Positions 57,993 through 64,000 of a stretch of DNA of 64,000 bases are shown in pieces. The translations under genes were made by a program, and so were the position numbers. Position 1 is the stretch's first letter. Every line of letters begins with the position of its first letter. The stretch covers positions 11,470,001 to 11,534,000 of the forward strand of contig NC_058159.1 in assembly GCF_020080835.1 (NCBI RefSeq). The letters run 5' to 3'. The notes beneath the pieces are model-generated. The model was not told where the DNA came from and did no database searches. It saw only the letters and a program-made list of their open reading frames with translations. Source of the stretch: Cotesia glomerata. Lineage: Eukaryota; Arthropoda; Insecta; Hymenoptera; Braconidae.

Positions 57993-58776
57993 GACCACTA
58001 CCTATGACGGCAAAGGCAACGTACATATTCTCACCATACAAGATAATTTCACCAAGCACTGCGCAGCCATAGCAGTACCAGACATCAGGACTCAAACCGT
58101 CGCAGAAGCCCTGATCACCCAGTACATCTGCCTATACGGATGCCCCAGGACAATCCTATCAGACAGAGGAACGTCATTCACCTCTAAACTACTGGCAAAA
58201 ATGTCAGAAATTCTAAAAATAAGGAGAGTAACGACTTCCGGCTACTACCCTCAAGCCAACGGATCTCTAGAGAGAAGTCATCAAACTCTCGTCGAATATC
58301 TCCGAGTTTTCGTCGAGTCATACTCAGACTGGGACGAATATTTACCAATGGCCATGTTCAACTATAACACCTCGGTCCACACTGGGACAAAATTCACCCC
58401 GTACGAGTTAGTATACGGGAAAAAGGCACGTGCTCCAACTGAATTCCCAGACTACGAAAAAATCGAAACATACCCCGATTACTTAGTGGACTTGATGAAC
58501 CGCCTAAGCCATACTCGTAGCGTCGCTCGCGATTCCTTAGTTGAGTCGAAGTTGAGATCCAAAGAAAGATTCGACAAAAACTTACACCCCATAGACTTCC
58601 AAATAGGAGATTTCGTATACAACCTAAATGAAACTCGCAAAAATAAACTTGACGTGTATTATAAAGGCCCGTTCGAAATCGTAGACATCACTGACAAAGG
58701 GTGTTTAATATTAGAACTCCCAAACGGAAAACGCTTAATTAAACACCCTAGTAAATTAAAACGAGCCATCGAATAA
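57961..58776 (+). pseudogene. Integrase catalytic core and C-terminus (start broken by two frame changes)
   Basis: The frame gives ILTIQDNFTKHCAAIAV, TILSDRGTSFTSKLL (second catalytic Asp), SGYYPQANGSLERSHQTL (catalytic Glu) and TPYELVYGKKA, plus a C-terminal GPFEIV...LPNGKRLIKHPSKLK segment like the GPY/F module. The first catalytic Asp region lies in a third frame for about 40 bases (57974-58010), between the end of the Pol frame and the start of this one. Both switches sit beside runs of A and each corresponds to one missing base. The encoded integrase is therefore interrupted as sequenced. Confidence 0.85.
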
Positions 58777-58818
58777 AATATAATACACTCCTGTTACAGA
58801 AAAACCACAACAAATAAA

Positions 58819-59817
58819 ATGTTGCTGTTACAAACAATTCTCTGGCTCCTACCCATCGTCTCAACGGAACCTCAAGAACCATTCAAAATCCAACCTTCAT
58901 CATTTAATCCAGGGGTCTTATACGAAAAGAGTAATACAATTCATCTCATAGAACGACAATGGAAAATCATCTCCACCATAGACATCGAAGCCATTATCAA
59001 CGTATCCCCCTGGCAAGAAATGACGTCACCGGACGATCGCGAAAGTCGCAAAACTTGCCTGTCCTACTTCCCTCCCTTCGAGTGCGCAATCTTAGGAAAG
59101 GAAGCCATATTAAAAGAACTAGAAAAAGACAGACAAGACGTAGTTAATCGACTAAAACAAAATCTCAAACAAGTCGAAAATATCACAAAAATTCGCAATC
59201 GAAGGACGCCTTGGTTCGGCTTCGTAGGCTCCATAGCACGAAAGGCCTTTGGACTCATGGACTACGACGACCACGAACACATCTCCACAGAAATCAACGA
59301 ACTATATAACGATCAAAGAGAAATAACAACACTGATGAACAACTCAACACACATAATAAAATCAGAAATAAACAAAGTCATCTCCGACCAAAATAAAACC
59401 AAAGCAAGAGTCACATTACTATCCGACACCATCAACCGTTACGCAACACAAGTCGGAAGTGAAATCGAAAAATTAAAATTACGTATACACTTCATGCAAA
59501 GAGCCGACGAAAGAGTCCAAAGAACAACGAAATTAATACGCTACCTCAAGGAAGCCGAGACAGCTATAGAAGATGCAAAGAGAGGGAACATCCCGGGAGG
59601 AATTCTATCACCCGAACAACTGATAAATGCAACCAGAGACATCATGACTCGCTTCCCACACTTAAACCCTCCTCAACCAGTAGACCACGTAAATATCCAG
59701 ACCCTCTCCAACGTCGCCAAAGTAAATACGGGAAGAATAGGAAATAAATTCCTGATTATAATCACTCTCCCACTGTTTAACCAAATTACCTTCCACCTAT
59801 ATAAGATAACGACCTAA
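58819..59817 (+). pseudogene. env: env-like gene, baculovirus-F-related, C-terminally truncated
   Basis: 332-residue frame starting with a signal peptide (MLLLQTILWLLPIVS). A furin-type site RNRR is at 126-129, followed by the hydrophobic FGFVGSIARKAFGLMD (133-148), which resembles the fusion peptide region of errantivirus Env and baculovirus F proteins. A heptad-rich coiled coil covers about residues 150-250. N-glycosylation sequons include NVS, NIT, NNST and NAT. It ends at about residue 332 after FLIIITLPLFNQITF, without the membrane anchor and cytoplasmic tail, while related proteins are much longer. The truncated form could be secreted at best. It starts 42 bases after the integrase stop and would normally be made from a spliced RNA. 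Confidence 0.8.
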
Positions 59818-60172
59818 AAACAATACTACTACCGATAAATTAGAAATTCCGCGAAATAAAGCGCAAAAATTCAAAAAGGAAGGCTTCAAGACAATACACA
59901 TTTTATATAAGAACCATAATGTAACTAGAGATATATAATCATATAATTGTAACTATATAAAAATTATCCTATACTATAAAACTTATATATTTACACATGT
60001 AAAGGGCAGAAACACACTCAATAACAAAAATAAAATTATTATTGTTAGAATAAGATTAATAAATGTTAAACAACTTAAAATAAAAGTGAAGCGGTGCTTT
60101 TCCACCAAAGGAGAGACACCCGCAATTTCAAAAGAAGAGATGCCGAAGCACCCCTTCTTTTGGGGGGGATGC
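59818..60172 (+). other. 3' non-coding region and G-rich tract before the 3' LTR
   Basis: AT-rich, non-coding, where the rest of env is missing. TTTTGGGGGGGATGC (60158-60172) abuts the LTR and is the best candidate for the polypurine priming tract, though it is short. Confidence 0.55.
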
Positions 60173-61173
60173 TGTTATATCCGGCGTTGCCTCATATAAT
60201 AAACAGGGTCTCTCCCCTTCGTTGAAAAGTACAACGCTCGCACTTTATTAATTTCGGCAATCACTCGGACAACACCTCGATGAAGAAATGAGCACACTGT
60301 CCACGTTCTGTCAAATTGCAATTTTAGACCAATAACAAAATTTAACTCCCTTCCGAAAATCACGATCCGGGTGTATAAAAACCACCAAACACCACGGATC
60401 AAGCGTTCACTCTTTTATTAAAGAATACGAAGGAAGGTATCTTCGTAGAACCCGTGTGGGTCCTTATACCGCGTTACGTGTAAGGCAGTATAAAGCACTA
60501 GGTCGCTTATACAAAACTTCTAAATTCAATATTATCTTTCGATTCTTTAAATTATATTTTCTACGAACCGCGCCAGTGTGCTCTTCGAGTTGTATCGAGA
60601 ACCCCGTTGTCCGTAGTGATATCTTTGTCTAAATTATAACTCCTCGATCTATTGTTTAATTAACGACAGATCTAAGTATCGGTCGGAGTCGTTACGAACT
60701 CATATAACGAAACGTTCAAAACCTTAAAATATAGTTATAAGTGAATAGTAAATAAGTGAAACATTGTGCATTGAGTGCGCCACGCCCATAGGGTTAATAA
60801 CTGAATAAATTATAAAACCAGAACTTCATGTGTCTTACATCATTCTAAAATAAGATCTTGATCTCCCTCTTCTACATCGATCTCTATCTCGAGACAAGGA
60901 AGAGAATTCAGCACGGTACCTACCGACCAATCAAATCTAATTCAAATCAGCTGGAAACAACGCAAAGGACGACTGTAAGTTCAGAATTTGATATCGACTT
61001 CCCTCTTAATTCGCCGTTGGAACTCCTGGTTACCGGGAAGCGTTCAAAACCCACATTAAAAATAAACTCTTGTAGCTTACCTACAAGAGAAAATCTATCT
61101 AAAAACGTGTCCGAGCCTCCTCAAGGCCCACACTACCAATAATTATTTAATTATAATTAATTCGGACATAACA
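60173..61173 (+). repeat. 3' LTR (1001 bp)
   Basis: Same length and ends as the 5' LTR, with the single difference at 60407. It is followed by the GTAT duplication at 61174-61177. Confidence 0.97.
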
Positions 61174-61177
61174 GTAT

Positions 61178-61390
61178 GTTGTATCATAAAAAAATAGAAA
61201 TTAAAAATTTTGTCTAAAAAATAAAAAAAAAATTTAGGGTCGGACTACCCCTAACATTTAGGGGGATGAAAAATAGATGTTGGCCGATTCTCATAGATAC
61301 CGGATAAGCACAAAAAATTTCATCAAAATCGGTCAAGCCGTTTCGGAGGAGTATGGCAACGAAAACTGTGACACGAGAATTTTATATATT
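61178..61390 (-). mobile_element. Helitron 5' terminal segment, separated by the LTR element
   Basis: On the minus strand it begins near TATAAAATTCTCGTGTCAC and runs through CCTCCGAAACGGCTTGACC and CGGCCAACATCTATTTTTCA, sequence typical of arthropod Helitron left ends. It joins 48354-49206 once the retroelement is removed. Confidence 0.7.
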
Positions 61391-61399
61391 AAATTAAAT

Positions 61400-62348
61400 T
61401 CTCTACAAAAATATCTCTTTGGACGAAGACTGTAGAACCACTATTTTCGAAGTTATAGCCCATTAAACGGTAACATTTAAAAAAATACACATTAAATTCC
61501 ATTTAATTTTCAATTTATTACTCTTACATGAATAATTTAATTTTATTGTACATTTTTGAGCATTAAAATTTTTAATTAAAGTATTGACTCGTTTCAATAT
61601 AATAATCTAAATCAAATTATCATTAAATAGTTATTACTATTGTGAAATAATAACACTTATGGATTGAAATCATATTTTCGCGCATATTTAAAGCAATATA
61701 TTCCTTAAATTTATCTGTTTCAAGAACAATTTTCACTCAGCCGGACAGAGGCTTCGGGACTCCGCCACATTTGTATTTTCATCGTATTAGTATAATCTCT
61801 CATTTTCAAACAATAGTTTCTATGGACTCAAAGTTTTATTGGAACCTTTTATTTATAATGTAGAAATCATCTCAAATAGGATCTTACAAAATTTCTCTCC
61901 AAAATAGGAGTACGGGAGTAATAATTGTCAAAAAATTTACATTCTTCAAATACAGTTCCTACAGATAAAAAATTTGATAGAATCATAGATAGCAGCAAAA
62001 TTCGTCGCACTTTAAGCTAGGCTGATTTCAACTTCACTTATGAGACCTGCAATTACTTTAACTGAAACTTTCAATGCTTATTTCAAATTCTTTTCTTCAT
62101 GTTAATCATTATTCATTTTTGGAAGAAAACCACGGGAAGGTTATAGTGATTGCACATTGAAAGATACAATGGATATTAGCTAGAATAATCACCTGGATAA
62201 AAGGTACAGGCCAATCCAATGAAATTTGAAATCTGTGAAAGTCAAAACAATACTCCAATTTCATTTCAAGTCTAGATCTAGAAATACAATTCTATTTAAT
62301 TCTAAATACAATACTAAGTGCCCAGCGGAGGGGGCGGGTAACAGCTAG
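61400..62348 (+). mobile_element. Possible second, non-autonomous Helitron, plus strand
   Basis: It ends GCCCAGCGGAGGGGGC (short hairpin) then GGGTAACAGCTAG at 62348 followed by T, the form of a Helitron 3' terminus. The start is probably the TCTCTACAAAAATATCTC at 61400. The interior of about 950 bp is AT-rich and non-coding. Its 5' end directly faces the 5' end of the large Helitron. Confidence 0.5.
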
Positions 62349-63938
62349 TATATATGAGGCACCACGCCAAATCGGACGGTTTCAAAAATTTAAATTTTAG
62401 ATATTCTCAATCTTTTGGTATTTTTTAGTACCCCCCAAAAGAGGCCTCCTGATGAATTTTGAGATTTTTTTGATCACTGGTTCAAAAAATATCGAATTTT
62501 CAAAAAAACCGCTCTTTTTTTGGTTTTTTGCTCGTAACTTTTTTAATACTGCTCGAAATTCACCATTTTTTCTACAAAATTTTCGTTTTTAAATGTTCTT
62601 TTCAGAAAAAAATATAAAAAAATTTTCAAATTATTTTTCATTAAGATTTTTTAATTTTAAGTTTTTAATCGTGTTTTCCAAATTGTGTGCATCCGTCGAT
62701 TTTTTTGAAAATTTGCTATGTTGAACTATCATTCCTTCAACTTTTTAGCCCGGTCCGGTAAGGGTCCTTACATAATTACTATTTTTTATCGATTTTAAAA
62801 AATTATAAATTATTATTAGTACCGATTTTTTAAACTCTGTACTTCTTTTTTACTTATAATAAATTGATTTTGATATATTTTTGCCCCAAATAGGAATTTT
62901 AAAGAAATAAAGAAAGAGTAATTTTATTTACGAGTAACTATTAACAACTGTTTTTATTTATTATCGTGTTTTTTCGAATATTTTACATAAACGACCGTTT
63001 TTTAAACTTAAATACTCCTTAATTATTATGTTTCCGTTGCTCCTGGGAATAACTGAATGAAATTTTTGAATTCGTGTAATGGTCTTAGCGGTATTGTATC
63101 GCAAATCGTATCTTTTTTTTTGCCTTAATATAGTCTCTTTCAGGTATAAATTTAACAACAATATTTGGTAGACTTGTTGGTCTCGACGCTCAGTTGTACA
63201 ACTCTATTACTGTAGTTATTTGATCATCAAGTGGCCGTTGAAGGCTTGCTCTTGCTGCTTTTCTTTTTACCGTTCCTCCACAAAACGGTCGTTTATGTAA
63301 AATATTCGAAAAAACACGATAATAAATAAAAACGGTTGTTAATAGTTACTCGTAAATAAAATTAGTCTTTCTTTATTTCTTTAAAATTCCGATTTGGGAC
63401 AAAAATATATCAAAATTAATTTATTATAAGTAAAAAAGAAGTACAGAGTTTAAAAATCGGTACTAATAATAATTTATAATTTCTAAAAATCGATAAAAAA
63501 TAGTAATTATGTAAGGACCCTTACCGGACCGGGCTAAAAAGTTGAAGGAAGGATAAAAGTTCAACATAGCAAATTTTCAAAAAAATCGACGGATGCACAC
63601 AATTTGGAAAACACGATTAAAAACTTAAAATTAAAAAATCTTAATGAAAAATAATTTGAAAATTTTTTTATATTTTTTTCTGAAAAAAACATTTAAAAAC
63701 GAAAATTTTGTAAAATAAATTGTGAATTTCGAGCAGTATTAAAAAAGTTACGAGCAAAAAACCAAAAAAAGAGCGGTTTTTTTTTTAATTTGATATTTTT
63801 TGAACCAGTGATCAAAAAAATCTCAAAATTTATCAGGAGGTCTCTTTTGGGGGGTACTAAAAAATACCAAAAAATTGAGAATATCTAAAATTTAAATTTT
63901 TGAAACCATTCGATTTGGCGTGGAATGCCCCATATATA
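62349..63938. mobile_element. Foldback element, ~1.6 kb
   Basis: The inverted arms are about 650 bp each: 62350-63000 and 63282-63938, around a 281-bp spacer. Shared landmarks are CCACGCCAAATCG, CTAAAATTTAAATTTTTGAA, AAACCGCTCTTTTTTTGGTT and AAAACGGTCGTTTATGTAA. Both outer ends carry ATATATG-GGCA-like sequence. The spacer has no convincing ORF. It directly abuts the Helitron CTAG end. Confidence 0.75.
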
Positions 63939-64000
63939 CTTTGATAAATTTGAAAAAAAAATCCCTGATCAGAGTTGATATGACTTGATAAGGCTTCATA

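Larger units (their letters stand above)
49207..61173 (+). mobile_element. Env-bearing Ty3/Gypsy (errantivirus-like) LTR retrotransposon, 11,967 bp
   Basis: Complete element bounded by two 1001-bp LTRs (TGTTATAT...ATAACA) and flanked by the 4-bp duplication GTAT (49203-49206 and 61174-61177). Internal order: tRNA-Leu-type primer site, ~0.9-kb leader, 142-codon ORF, gag, -1 frameshift signal, two protease domains, RT, RNase H, long acidic linker with AT-hook-like motif, macrodomain-like segment, integrase, env-like ORF, G-rich tract. Near-identical LTRs suggest recent insertion. Yet gag, the PR/RT junction and the integrase start are interrupted by single-base indels or stops, and env is truncated, so this copy looks defective unless some breaks are sequencing errors. 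Confidence 0.95.
43454..61390 (-). mobile_element. Autonomous-type Helitron, interrupted by an LTR retrotransposon
   Basis: The 3' terminus on the minus strand is GGCAAAACAACGTTTGCC (6-bp-stem hairpin), then GGGTCAGCTAG ending at 43454 and followed by T, as Helitrons require. The coding exons lie at 48353-47204 and 47102-43741. After removing the 49207-61173 retroelement and one GTAT copy, the 5' side continues at 61178-61390. There the minus strand carries TATAAAATTCTCGTGTCAC and a CGAAACGGCTTGACCGATTT block, which I recognise as an arthropod Helitron 5' end. The exact 5' TC is unclear. The reconstructed length is about 6 kb. Confidence 0.8.

Overview
This is AT-rich eukaryotic DNA from an arthropod, probably an insect. 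A parasitoid wasp fits the repeat style, but the window does not prove it. The evidence is spliced genes with short GT-AG introns, an animal catalase, non-LTR elements of the R1/Jockey type, a Helitron, and an env-bearing Ty3/Gypsy (errantivirus-like) element. There is no sign of prokaryotic organisation. Almost everything is transposable-element sequence, often nested. The only conventional host gene is the 3' end of a catalase gene at the left edge.

Layout. 0.5-1.6 kb: last three catalase exons (minus strand). 2.5-11.5 kb: inverted-repeat (foldback/MITE-like) elements nested in one another, several with TA flanks, containing tRNA-like pseudo-sequences and a ~60-bp minisatellite. 12.8-14.9 kb: decayed Helitron/PIF1 helicase ending at a 100-N gap. 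15-20 kb: degenerate repeats. 21.2-25.4 kb: multi-exon MULE-transposase-derived gene with a FLYWCH-like exon and an internally repeated C-terminus. 25.4-26.7 kb: complete copy of a (CA)n-carrying dispersed repeat, at least seven pieces of which are in the window. 27.3-31.6 kb: R1-like LINE. 31.6-35.3 kb: pieces of a second LINE type. 35-43 kb: small repeats and LINE tails.

43.45-61.4 kb is one nested structure. A nearly intact minus-strand Helitron (Rep HUH plus PIF1 helicase, ~1,503 codons, one intron, one internal stop) has a 12-kb LTR retrotransposon inserted in its 5' region. The insertion has a 4-bp target duplication (GTAT) and two 1001-bp LTRs that differ at one position by eye. The retroelement carries a small ORF, gag, a predicted -1 frameshift signal, two tandem aspartic protease domains, RT, an RNase H lacking catalytic acids, a ~540-residue disordered linker with an AT-hook-like motif, a segment I read as a TARG1/OARD1-like macrodomain, integrase and a truncated baculovirus-F-like env. 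The macrodomain between RNase H and integrase, the duplicated protease and the altered RNase H are the most unusual things here.

61.4-64 kb: a probable second, plus-strand Helitron end, then a 1.6-kb foldback element. Splice sites and domain calls were made by eye from reading frames and remembered family motifs; no database was consulted.
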